This document shows, one piece after another, positions 44,058 through 54,808 of a stretch of 64,000 nt of DNA. The translations under genes were made by a program, and so were the position numbers. The notes below the pieces were generated by a model. That model was not told the DNA's origin and searched no databases. It was given only the letters and a program-made list of their open reading frames with translations. The stretch lies in contig JAIQDT010003848.1 in the NCBI GenBank assembly GCA_021521415.1, positions 222,908 to 286,907 of the forward strand, in the 5' to 3' direction. The first letter of the stretch is position 1. Every line of letters starts with the position of its first letter. The DNA comes from Bidens hawaiensis (taxonomy: Eukaryota; Streptophyta; Magnoliopsida; Asterales; Asteraceae).

Positions 44058-47000
44058 ATGTCTACATCCAAAAAGAAAAGAAAAAAATGAAGGATCTTCA
44101 TCTTCTCAGAATAACCTAAGTAACAGTGGTATGTATAGTAATTTTATATGTTTTTACCCAATTAATGATATTTCTATGGTTTGATTTTCTTTAACGGTGC
44201 AATATTGCTATTTATTTAAATTTTCATTTTTTTCAATGTAGCCCAAAGTCAACGTTTACCATTGTCTACCATATCCAATAATACAAACTTCATCGATTAT
44301 CAATCATTACCAATTGTCACTCTACCATATCAAGCAAGTATGTAATTTTTAGTAAATCATGAATTTAAATTTGAAATCACTTTTTAAAATGAATTAATAT
44401 TTCATATTCTATAATTTAGGTGGTTGTAATTTACCGATTATTAGTTATCAAGATAATATCCAGCGTTTATCTAATAATACAAATTCTTATCCGCATTCAA
44501 CGTATTCCTCCTTTAATCATTGTGTCCCTGGTACGTTAATAAAATTATCGTTATTATCTATATTATTGATTACTTTTATGTTTATTAATTTTTTGTTTTA
44601 TATTTAAAACGATACAGCTAGTCGGATCTTCGACACCTTGCAAAATTTTTCATCATCAACACAAGTATTGGGTTTACAATGTTATAAGGAGAACGTGTCT
44701 CCATCAACAATTTCGAATGTCTACTCTTCGAATGTAGTAAACAACGGTTAGTATTCACGAATTGTTTTAAATTTAAATATACTCTGTTACGATTTGTAGT
44801 ATTTTTTACAACCTTATTTCGGTTTAAATAATGATACTTGTGACCTTTGTAGTTTCAATACACTCAAATATGTACACCATTTTTGAACTCTGCTGCGTCC
44901 AAAAGGAAAGAAAGACGATCAATTTTAGATGCAAAAAGAACTTCCTCCGTTGACGGGAACATAAATACTCTACAAAAAAGGTCTTTAGGTATATTGCATT
45001 TTCCTTATAAGTATTATTTTCTTTTTTTTGAATTTATTTTAAATAAATGAAAAGCATATGGTGGAAACCAATTCGCAATTATGTAAATTGTATTAAAATT
45101 ATAACTTGATATTATAAAAATTATTTAGAAATGAAAATTAACAAATCAATTGTCTATTTCAAATATTTCTAATATACCTGTTAGTGGTTTAAGCAACAAT
45201 CCAAATAATTTTCCGAATACAACATATAAATCATTTAATCTTTGTATCCCTGGTATGTTATTAAATTGTTTTTCACTATTTATTATCATCATCAATTTAT
45301 GTTTCTTATTTTTATGATTAATATGTTAAACGATACCGTTAATATAAATTTTGAGAAATTGAAAAATATCCACTCATCCACACAATTTATGATTAATATC
45401 TTGACTTATTTCGTGGTGAGAGTGCCATGAGTAAGTATTTCTTTGAAAACATTACACGTTTCAATTCGATGTTTTCGTTTACGTCTATGGGAGGAAAGAT
45501 TGATCATTCCATAAACAGAGGCAATGCGCCATATACGTTTCGACTTAGCGGTGAAAACTATCATTGCTTGGGAAGTCTTTTACCATTAGAAGGTTGTAAA
45601 CCATAGTTTTCTCAACTTTACATTTACGACACTGAAAACGAGGTTTCTAACCGTCAGGGTGTTTTTGGGTAAATACTTTTAACGATATTCATCCACTTTT
45701 GTTATGTTATTAGTTTTTAGTTTATTTGTTATTATTTATAATCTTAGGAAATGTTTGTTTTTGTGGGAAGTGATAATAATTCAATGGAGGATGAGCTAGA
45801 GAGGTATATTATTAATTATTTGAAGACGATGTTAGATTCAAAGAATCATTTGGTCCAAGCTTATCGGATGGTAAGAGATTGTTTTGAAGAAAACCCACAA
45901 CTCGATTTGAAGTTGCGTATTATTGGAACAAGACAGCATGATGCGAGACAATATAACTTACCATCCAGTTCTGAAGTTGCCGCTTTAATCGACGGTGATA
46001 TTGGTCACGCTGTCGACAACCGAGATATAATTGTTACCAAGCAATCTGGTTCGTTAAAGCGTATTAGTGAACTTCATCCATCGTATACACCTCTTCAATA
46101 CCCGTTGTTTCATCCTTTTGGTGAGGAAGGTTATCAGGTTAATATACTTCATAAGAATGTTTCCTCTTCATCAACTGCAGGACGAAAGAAGGTTACAATG
46201 CGCGAGTTTTTTGCTTATCATATTCAAGATAGGCCAAATAAGTTTTCAACCATGTTAAATGGTAGGTGTTTGTTTCAGAAAAGTTTAGTTGACAAATATA
46301 CGATGATTGAGGCTCAAAGATTACATTTTATACGCGGTAAACAACATGAACTTCGATGTGATACTTACCAAAGTTTACGAGGTATGCAATCTGTTGGGAA
46401 TACTGATGTGTCAACCGCTGGTCAACGTGTTATTCTACCATCCTCATTTACTGGCGGAGCAAGATATATGATGCAAAATTATCTAGACGCTATGTGTCTC
46501 TGTAGATGGTTTGGCTATCCCGATTTTTTCATAACCATAACATGTAATCCCAATTGGCCAGAAGTTAAAAGATTTCTTAAGGATACAACATTAAAGTCGG
46601 AGGATAGACCTGATATTTTATGTCGGCTTTTTAAGGTCAAACTTGTTGCAATGATTAAATTGGTCAAGGATAAGCCTTTGTTTGGAAAGGTTCAAGCAGG
46701 TAATTTTATTTAATTTGATGAGTATAAAATTATAAACATGACCTACTTGAATATTTTACTTTCTATAGAGTTAAAAATCAATTTAAACAAACAGATTATT
46801 TGTTTAACTAATAAAAGTTGATTAATTTTTACTTTTATTATGTATGTTGTAGTTGTTTACACGATAGAGTTTCAAAAAAGGGGGCTACCGCATGCTCATA
46901 TTTGCATATTTATGCATCCATGTAGTAAGATTCATAATCCAGAAGATGTAGATAAATTTATTTCTGCTGAGATTCCAAACAAAGACACTGATCCAGACCT

Positions 47001-49975
47001 ATACAAGCTTGTATCTGATCATGTGATTCACGGCCCGTGTGGTGATGCTAATCCGAAGTGTACCTGCATGGTAAACAAAAATGCTCCAAAGGTTTTCCTA
47101 AAATGTTTAATGATGAGACAACTGTTGATTCGCAAGGTTTTCCGGTATACAAAAGAAGAGATAACGGGCAATATGTTGTTAAGTCAGATATAATGATGGA
47201 TAACAGAACTGTTGTTCCATACAACAAGACTTTATTAAAACAATTTCAAGCACATATTAATGTTGATTGGTGTAATCAAGATGGATCGATAAAGTATTTG
47301 TTCAAATACATTAATAAGGGTCCAGACCGAGCAACAATTTCGCTTGTACAAAATAACAATGCTGATAACCTGGATCCTAATTTAGATGAAATCAAAGCGT
47401 TTTATGATTGTAGATATGTCTCTGCATGCGAGGCAACATGGAGGATATTTGCATTTGATGTGCATTATAGGACTCCGTCTGTTATGAGACTTGCTTTTCA
47501 TTTACCCGGTGAGCAACATGTAGTATATGGTGCTAACGAAGATATTGAAGATATTTTAAACAAGACAACTAATGCTTCTTCGATGTTTACCGGTTGGTTT
47601 GAGTGTAATAAGAACCATGACCTTGCAAAAACTCTCACATACGCAGAGTTTCCAACAAAGTATGTTTGGAAAAAAAAGTTACGTAAATGGGAACCTCGCC
47701 TAAGGGGTTTCGCAATAGGTAGAGTTCATGCTGTTTCGTCGGCATTCGACGAGGCTTACTATCTTAGGATATTATTAAATAAGGTTAAAGGCCCAGAATA
47801 TTTTGAATATATTCAAACAGTTGATGGAGTTATGTTTGAAAGTTTTCGAGATGCATGTTACAAAAGAGGTCTTTTAGATGATGACAAGGAATACATAGAA
47901 GCCATTGAAGAAGCAAGTCATTCCTCTACCGGATATTATTTAAGAAATTTATTTGCTACAATATTGATTACTTATAGTTTATCGAGACCTCATTTTGTTT
48001 GGGAAAGTACTTGGCAACTTTTAGTTGACGGTATACTATATAAACAACAAAAAGATCAAAATAACCCATGTACGATTAACTCATTTTTTAATTTTTTCAG
48101 TTATGGAAAATATATAATATCCATTAATATTTCATAAATATTTATTTAATTAGTTTGTTTTTATTTATCTTTAGGTTTGATTCTTAATGAACAACAGTTA
48201 AAAAACCTAGCACTCCTTGAAATTGAAAATTTATTAATTTCAAACAACTCCAGTTTTAGAAGATATCAACAAATGCCATTTCCAGATATGGAGACAATTT
48301 CACGAGCAACTAATCCGTTAATGGTGGAAGAGCTCTCATATGATACCGAGACCATGAATTACGAATTTAATAATCTGTTTGATTCGTTAACAGATGAACA
48401 ACAAGGGGTTTATAACGAAATAATGAGTGCTTTGATTGATAAAAAAGGTGGAGTATATTTTGTTTATGGTTACAGCGGTACTGGAAAAACTTATTTATGG
48501 AAAACCTTATCTGCATCGATAAGGTCAAAAGGAGAAGTTGTGTTGAATGTCGCTTCAAGTGATATAGCTTCTTTGCTTTTGGAGGGTGGAAGAACCGCAC
48601 ATTCGAGATTTTTAATACCTATTAATTTGACCGAAGATTCCATTTGTCCGGTAATATTACAACCCAGTTTATGTTATTTTTTATATTAATCATTTTTGAG
48701 TATATATGGGTTTATTTGTTATTCCAGTATCAATTTACTTTTAAATATCTTACTTTGTTTATGTTTTTTTATTCTTTCATAAAATAGGTTAAAGGAAATA
48801 CCGACGTATATGAGTTATTGAAAAAGACAAGCTTAATAATTTGGGATGAAGCACCCATGATTCATAAGCATGCTTTCGAGGCGTTGGATAGGACTTTAAA
48901 TGATGTTATGCATGATGATTCTGGTAATTCTTCTGAAGCCGTTTTTGGAGGTAAGGTTGTTGTTTTTGGTGGTGATTTTCGTCAAATTTTGCCCGTTGTA
49001 ACCAACGGTACAAGAAGTGAATGTGTCAATGCTTGCATAAATTCTTCTTATATCTGGTCAAAATGTAAAGTTCTTAAACTAACTAAGAACATGAGGCTTA
49101 CAGTTGGATGTCGATCTTCAGACGTTGAAAACATCAGAGAGTTTGCTGATTAGCTATTAGACATAGATCAAGGAAACGCTGGTGGTCCAAATGACGGACA
49201 GTCGGTTATTGATATTCCAGACGATCTTTTGATATTGAACTCAGTTGATCCCATGGGTGATTTAATAACCTTTGTATATCCTAATATATTAGATAGATTC
49301 AACGAACTTACTTACTTTCAGGATCGTGCACTGTTGGCACCTTTGAATGAGGTTGTTCAAGAAATTAATGAATGTATGATAGCCATATTTCCTGGTGAAG
49401 AAGTCGAGTATCTAAGTTCCGACAGTTTAGCTGAATGTGAAGACGTTTCAGAGGATTTTGATCCACACTTGTACTCTCCTGATTTGTTAAATGGTTTAAA
49501 GATGTCAGGAATGCCCAATCATAGATTGGTCCTTAAAGTTGGTGTTCCAATCATGCTATTAAGGAATATTAATCATAAAAAGGGTTTGTGCAATGGAACG
49601 CGTCTTCAAGTTAGTCTCGGTAGGCGTGTAATTGATGCTAAAGTTGTCTCTGGTACGAATATAGGATATCGTACTCTAATTAGTCAAGTAACTCTTACAC
49701 CAACTGATAAGAAACTTCATTTTAGATTAAAAAGAAGACAGTTTCCAATTTCATTATGTTTTGCCATAACAATCAACAAGAGTCAAGATCAATCTTTATC
49801 AAGAGTTGGATTGTATCTTAAAGATCCAGTATTTTCCCATGGTCAGCTTTATGTTGCTTTGTCAAGAGTGAAGAGACGAGATGGTATTAAGTTAGTGATA
49901 CTCGACAAAGAATCAAAGCTTACAAACAAAACAACAAATGTTGTGTACAAGGAGATTTTTGGAAACGTAGAATGA
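44058..49975 (+). pseudogene. Helitron Rep/helicase (RepHel) gene
   Basis: N-terminal small exons (44058 to about 45250) encode Ser/Asn-rich text. About 45430-45660 encodes FNSMFSFTSMGGKIDHSI and LYIYDTENEVSNR, typical of Helitron proteins. 45751-46699 is the Helitron N-domain (GQRVILPSSFTGG, DFFITITCNPNWPEV). After an intron comes the HUH motif GLPHAH (46882-46899) and the two-Tyr motif KYLFKYI (about 47292-47312). The Pif1-type helicase has Walker A GYSGTGKT (about 48470-48495), Walker B IIWDEAPM, GGDFRQ, NMRL and INKSQDQSL (consensus has Gly for Asp). Rep nicks and joins ssDNA; the helicase unwinds. Breaks: an A-run frameshift near 44085, a stop at 45604, a frameshift near 47085 and a stop at 49151. 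Confidence 0.92.
44420..45260 (+). repeat. Duplicated exon-intron module in the RepHel N-terminal region
   Basis: Exon at about 44420-44531 (LSNNTN...TYSSFNHCVP) and exon at about 45150-45253 (LSNNPN...TTYKSFNLCIP) are similar, as are the introns that follow them (each reaching ACGATAC) and the next exon starts. This suggests tandem duplication of a two-exon unit of about 720 bp. Confidence 0.55.
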
Positions 49976-50430
49976 AAACATAGTGAATTTGTCATGTCTT
50001 TGAAATTGTTCTATTATAAACTTTTTGTTATGATGTAACTTTTTTTGGTCTATACTTTTTTTGTTCTATACTTTTGTTTGTTATCATATCTTAAAAATTG
50101 TTATTAAGTTATAAATAAATATTGAATGTTAATATATATAAAAAAAATTCCGGATTCAAATGTTTAATAACATACCATTGTTTATATGAGTATTTCAATT
50201 TTAACTTAAAGTATTAAAAATTGAAAATATAATATTTAATAAAATATTAAAAATATAGGGTAACTATGCATGATATACTCATTAGATAGATATAATGATT
50301 TACATCTTTGGAAAACTAAACCGTCACTTCATTTTTGCATTTTATAATTATCACTTTAATTTATCATCATCATCATCTTCTTCTTCTTTTACACTCTAAA
50401 GGTTTTCATAACAAAAGTAATCGGAAAAAA

Positions 50431-50979
50431 ATGTCTACCATTGTCAATTGGAAGTTCTCTACTGTTTTACGTAAGTATGAATTTCTGTTTAGCGATTTTC
50501 TCATGATACACAAAGATAATATTGAATCTGTGATGATGTTTAATAACCTCCTCAAACATCAAATTCATGAGATTGGTGTTCAGAAACTTTTACCATGTCT
50601 AGAGGAAACCAATCTCATAAATCTTTTACATCATTACCTTGCTGATCTTCACCAGGATGTTTTACCGTTTGAACATGTTAGGGATTGGTATTTTTATCCT
50701 AATCAAAACAAAGTTGTTATAAAATTTGAGAATGGCCAGTACAAAAATTTGAATCCTAAACAACTTTTGTCATGTGATGATTTGTTCCTTTTTAGAGAGC
50801 TAGATATGTTGAAGTTATCTAATCATAGAAAAGAAATTGCACATGTTGAGTTGGAAAGGGAGGTTGGTTTGAAGGTTAAATGGTTAGACGAGTGTGCAAA
50901 CTATGAAAGTGATTATGATGGTTATCCAGAAAGTTTGTTGTCCGATGACGAAGGAGAATGTAATATATTAATGCTTTAG
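50431..50979 (+). CDS. Intact ORF of unknown function in the Helitron
   Basis: 182 codons from MSTIVNWKF. The ATG at 50335 in the same frame gives a longer version with an unlikely His/Leu-rich start, so I prefer 50431, after a CT-rich leader-like stretch. The N-terminal two thirds looks helical (FSDFLMIHKDNIESVMMFNNLL; LEETNLINLLHHYLADL). The middle has DWYFYPNQNKVVIKFENGQY. The C-terminus is acidic (YESDYDGYPESLLSDDEGE). I recognise no domain, signal peptide or membrane segment. An AATAAA at 50997-51002 could be its poly(A) signal. It is 455 bp after the helicase, on the same strand and inside the Helitron end. It is the only gene of the Helitron without a stop or frameshift. Confidence 0.6.
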   Translation: MSTIVNWKFSTVLRKYEFLFSDFLMIHKDNIESVMMFNNLLKHQIHEIGVQKLLPCLEETNLINLLHHYLADLHQDVLPFEHVRDWYFYPNQNKVVIKFENGQYKNLNPKQLLSCDDLFLFRELDMLKLSNHRKEIAHVELEREVGLKVKWLDECANYESDYDGYPESLLSDDEGECNILML

Positions 50980-51425
50980 ATATTCTTCATAGATTTAATA
51001 AAAGAAGTATATTGTGAACATCTTTTTAGACCAACTAATAAGTATTTTTATGAACTTTAGATTTGTAGGTTGTACATAACAACTTTGTAATGCTTAGATG
51101 TTAGTAATTATTAAACATCTTGTTATGTTAAGTTTAATTTAATTGAATCTTGTGTTGTTTTTAACACTTTTCAGGTAATTAGGTAGTGGAAGTTTTTGTT
51201 TGTATAACTTTTGAAGACTTTGATGATGTTTTAATATCAAAGAAGATGTTTAGTGTTTTTGTTAATGTCTTTTGGTTTTTTTGTTTCAATTAACTTATTG
51301 TAACTTTGAAGTTTGAATCTTAAGACAATGTAATTTTATAAATATTTTAGTAACAAAATATGAAGAAGTAGTATGTTAACTTAAATCTATGTATAAGTTG
51401 ATTTTTTGTATTGACATGTTGTTCC

Positions 51426-51455
51426 ACCCGCGTGTCACGCGGGTCTATACCCTAG
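51426..51455 (+). mobile_element. Helitron 3' terminus: hairpin plus CTAG
   Basis: ACCCGCGTG (51426-51434) and CACGCGGGT (51436-51444) form a perfect 9-bp stem with one base between. Seven bases later the element ends CTAG (51452-51455) followed by T. This is the canonical plant Helitron 3' end and terminates the Rep/helicase-bearing unit. Sequence 50980-51425 before it is AT-rich and non-coding. Confidence 0.92.
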
Positions 51456-51459
51456 TTTT

Positions 51460-51535
51460 CAATAAATTTGAGCTTTTTTTTAAAAGCTTGTAGCTTAAAG
51501 CTCCTAAATGCTCTTTGATAAACATACCCATAATA
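51460..51535 (-). mobile_element. MITE terminus next to the Helitron 3' end
   Basis: On the minus strand it reads GGGTATGTTTATCAAAGAGC followed by AGCTTTAAGCTACAAGCTTTT, matching the ends of the MITE at 23788-24436. The Helitron may have landed in such a MITE; the rest of this copy is not evident. Confidence 0.5.
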
Positions 51536-52455
51536 TGATTTGAGGGTGATACTCAACTATCTTATCGTTATCTCATATTAAAAATTAATGCTTATATCAG
51601 GAGACACGATCGTTACTTCGTTCAATAATTTTATAGTTCCTGTTGGTATAATATAGAACGATGATGTAGCATCTTTCAATCATCCATTCTAACTAATATA
51701 TAAATACATTAGAGAATCATTCAATTTGTAAAAGTCAAAAACTATTTTAAAATAATAATTACATATTTATGAATCTCTATCTTGTGTCCAATAGGATCAT
51801 GTAAAAAACACCCACTCACACCACACATCATAAACTTTAATTAATGGTATGATACATGCTAATCTCCCGATGAAAAAACAAATCTTCATAAATTTTGTTG
51901 ATTAATTTCCTTTTGAGATACGAGTGTCGAATAATTGATAATCCCTGAAGTACATGGGCGGACCTAGCTATGTGCTAGTGGGGTCGGCCGTCTCATGTGA
52001 GATTTTGTTTTTTAGTATTATTATAGTGTAATAACCTCAATGGACCCATGTAGAATTTCGAGAACAATCCCATGAAAGTTTAAATCGACTCTAATTAAAT
52101 TTAAAATAAAATTTTACAAATACAAATATAGCTATATAAAGTAAAATAAAAAATTATCCAATTAAATTTGATTTTAATACCCAATTTTCAAGTCCAGTCC
52201 AACCCAATTAATATCTACCCACACTTTTAAAGCCCAATACCCAACTCAATTAATCTCTAGCAACTTTTTATGTTGAATTCCTAACTCAATCAATGTTTAA
52301 CCTAATATAAAAGAATAAGAATAATTATTTTGAAGTGGGTAAACCTCCGACCGACGACCGTGGACTTGACCTCTAACCTCATCGATCCATCGCTCACGTT
52401 GTGACATGCTGGTTTCCAAGTGGCCGTCGTCTGCCCTCTGCCTATCTCGGCGTCA
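51536..52455. other. AT-rich sequence with one hAT-MITE end
   Basis: At about 51953-51970, ATGGGCGGACCTAGC resembles the CAGGGGCGGATCTAGG end of the 14100 MITE. No matching right end is seen. The segment 52340-52450 is GC-richer, without a recognised product. Confidence 0.5.
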
Positions 52456-52460
52456 TTCTC

Positions 52461-54808
52461 TGTCACACCCCTACCTGCGGCAAAATATGTCGGGCGTGAC
52501 TGATCGATTAGTAGCTCACAAAACACTGTTTAATAATAATGACAATAACTAATTATTTTATTTCATCAAACCGAAGTACATCACAATTCCAATTAAAACA
52601 GACAATCCATAGTTTCAGTGGAAATAAAACAAATTATGTCTTTTAAATGCTGATAAACCTAAGGCCCACAAATACTAGCTTCAAACTTCATTTATCCATT
52701 GTAGGTACCTATAGTATGCGTGAAAATAGATATATTTGTCAACAAAAATTACTGGTGAGCAAAACACAATATTTTTGATACATTTAATAAACAAAAATAC
52801 AATTTAACGCGGATGCGGTAGCTAAAACAATTATTTGAAACAATAACAAATAATAATCCATTCAACATAACACTAAGTCAAGCTACTAAGACGGACGTAT
52901 GATCATACTAATGAGGATGAGGATGCGGGTTAGCAAAATAATAAATAAACACCTTGACAATTAAGCATATAACATTTAACTAGCAGTTACACGTAAACAC
53001 ATTAATATGGATTGTTGTTGAGTACTCGTTAATACTAAATAATGTGGTTTGTGGTATTCATGTTTCCTTCAAAATAAAAGATGAAGAAGAGATATGAACT
53101 CTCAGCGTGAAATTAGGCGAGTGGAATGATAGATAATAAAATAACATTAATTATGAGATAAGCGAGCTGACAACCGAACTTAACCAATATATCCTATGAA
53201 ATCAAAAATAATATTATAACATTAATAATATGATAAATGGAACAATAATTAATAAAAACTTGAGATCACATAAATGTAATGAAAAAGTAAGCTTAAACGA
53301 GTGTTTGGTTCAGATGTTGATATGAGATCGGATTCCGACCCAACATGACCAAAAATAATTATAAAGATAGAATTTAAAATAGTCAGAAGCTAATTCGGGT
53401 CAATTCATGATTTAATTGAAAAGCCCCAAATTTATTCTTAACATAAACCCTAGACTGAAAATGACTCAATTGAAATTAGATGAGGGCTTTCGTTAATGGG
53501 TTGATAAACTACTATTGAAATATAAACTTACCTGAATATTAAATATGAAACTAGAAGAAAAAGGATTTAAATAACCGTTTGACTTTTGAATGTCAAACCC
53601 TAAAGAACACCTTGGTTATGAGCCATATATGACGGATAGTCCTTAGGCCAATTACAGTCCAAGATTCCCTCGAAAACTATGATTTTATGATGGGCCAATC
53701 ACAGGAAACCAACATTGTACTCTCAGGTGAAAATAGGGATGTAGCATCATGAAAATAACGGGTTAAAAATACTAAGCTCAAAAGATAAAGGACCAAAAAT
53801 GACAAGTTTTAACTAAAAATTCAAAAATGAAAAATCTGTCATGTGGCCAGATCGTGATACGCGACGGCCATAGACCAAACTTCATCGCGTATCGTGATGA
53901 CGTGGACTGACAAAATGACACGTGTCTGCCACGTTTCCAAAGGTGGCACTACTTCCGCCATGTGGCACCTCGTCCGCCACGTGGCAAGCCTACATGGTAT
54001 GTCATCATAGCTACGTCGCGATACGCGACGACTATGTCTTGGCCCATCGCGTATCGCGACGGGGACCCGAGACAGCCTATAAATAGAGGGCTCCAGCCCT
54101 CATTCTCATTCACACCTATTCACCCTCTCTCTAAATTTCTTTCTCACTCTAGAATTTACCCCGTAAAGCGTGCCACTGACCCTCCTCGTTTTCTGTGCCA
54201 AAAACCAGAAATTATATCTCGTAAACCGTGCCGATCCCAAGGATGTCTTGCAGTACGTGCCGACCCGACGTCCCACCTCAAAGTGCGTGCCGACAGGTTT
54301 TGAAGACCGGTGAACCTTGTTTTACGTGAAGATAGGTGTTGATCAAGATTCTCGATATACGTGTAAGCGTCGAAGTTTTGCCAGAGAGTTTAGAAAATAA
54401 TAAGCCAAGTAAGGTAGGGTAATGCCCGAATAAAATATTAATAAATATTAAAAGGCTTAGACCTTAATCGAGGGTATGCTCGATACCTCGAAAATAAAAG
54501 AAAGTAAAGCAAATAAATTATATAAAGATAAATATATAAATATAACTGTTTGTTATAAATAAAGTGAAATTATTATTAAATGATTTTAGATAATAAAAGA
54601 AAGGAAATAAAAGAAAAATGAATGAAATAATCTTTATTAACAAATAAAGATAAAAGTGTTATTTAAAAGTATTTTAAACATGTAAATAAATATATATACC
54701 TTTTATGTTATTAATATAAACTAAAATTAGGTGTGTGTGTGTGTATATATATATATATAAGTATACGTTTTTGGAAAACGTAGATTTTAGAAAAGATAAG
54801 AATAAAAG
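52461..54808. repeat. LTR-derived block, boundaries unresolved
   Basis: Starts TGTCACACCCCTACC like the gypsy LTRs and has the GTCAAC...CTGGTGAG box (52739-52757) and a GATATGAACTCTC box (about 53094). It then shares GTTTGACTTTTG...GTCAAACCCTAAAGAACAC with LTR E (compare 35287-35320 and 53577-53612). These say minus-strand LTR. But 54071-54170 reads as a plus-strand promoter. A possible TSD TTCTC occurs at 52456-52460 and 54102-54106, after CCCTCA, which would make 52461-54101 a solo LTR; I am not convinced. 54110-54808 is non-coding and AT-rich. Confidence 0.5.
53852..54101 (+). promoter_or_regulatory. Promoter-like cluster: CGCG palindromes, G-boxes, TATA and hairpin
   Basis: Four copies of a GATACGCGA/TCGCGTATC module in alternating direction (53852-53866, 53884-53900, 54014-54030, 54045-54061). 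Between them lie two perfect palindromes containing CACGTG: GACACGTGTC (53917-53926) and GCCACGTGGC (53976-53985). TATAAATAG at 54078-54086 is followed by a 7-bp hairpin (54086-54101) and a CT-rich leader. CACGTG is the G-box bound by plant bZIP and bHLH factors. Function as a promoter is inference. Confidence 0.55.

Larger units (their letters stand above)
24470..51455 (+). mobile_element. Large Helitron carrying RPA, B3, Rep/helicase and an unknown ORF
   Basis: The 3' end is firm (hairpin and CTAG at 51426-51455). The 5' end is not: it lies upstream of the RPA gene, either before its probable 5'-UTR exon (about 24470-24590) or, less likely, at the TCCTACTATATAAG string at 25657. Everything coding between RPA (25816) and the unknown ORF (50979) is on the plus strand. 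Two LTR elements (8867 and 2425 bp) inserted later; without them it is roughly 14-16 kb. Helitrons replicate by rolling circle using Rep/Hel; RPA-like genes are common passengers in plant Helitrons. The B3 gene is not a passenger I know of. Confidence 0.75.

Noticed and set aside
52456..54106. TTCTC at both sides as TSD of a solo LTR 52461-54101
   Set aside because: The right boundary would cut through a continuous TATA/leader-like stretch and the LTR end CCCTCA does not match the TGTCAC start; five-base matches occur by chance.
53962..54303. 113-codon frame over the palindrome/TATA block
   Set aside because: Spans a promoter-like region and has biased, arginine/proline-rich text from GC-rich DNA; no homology seen.
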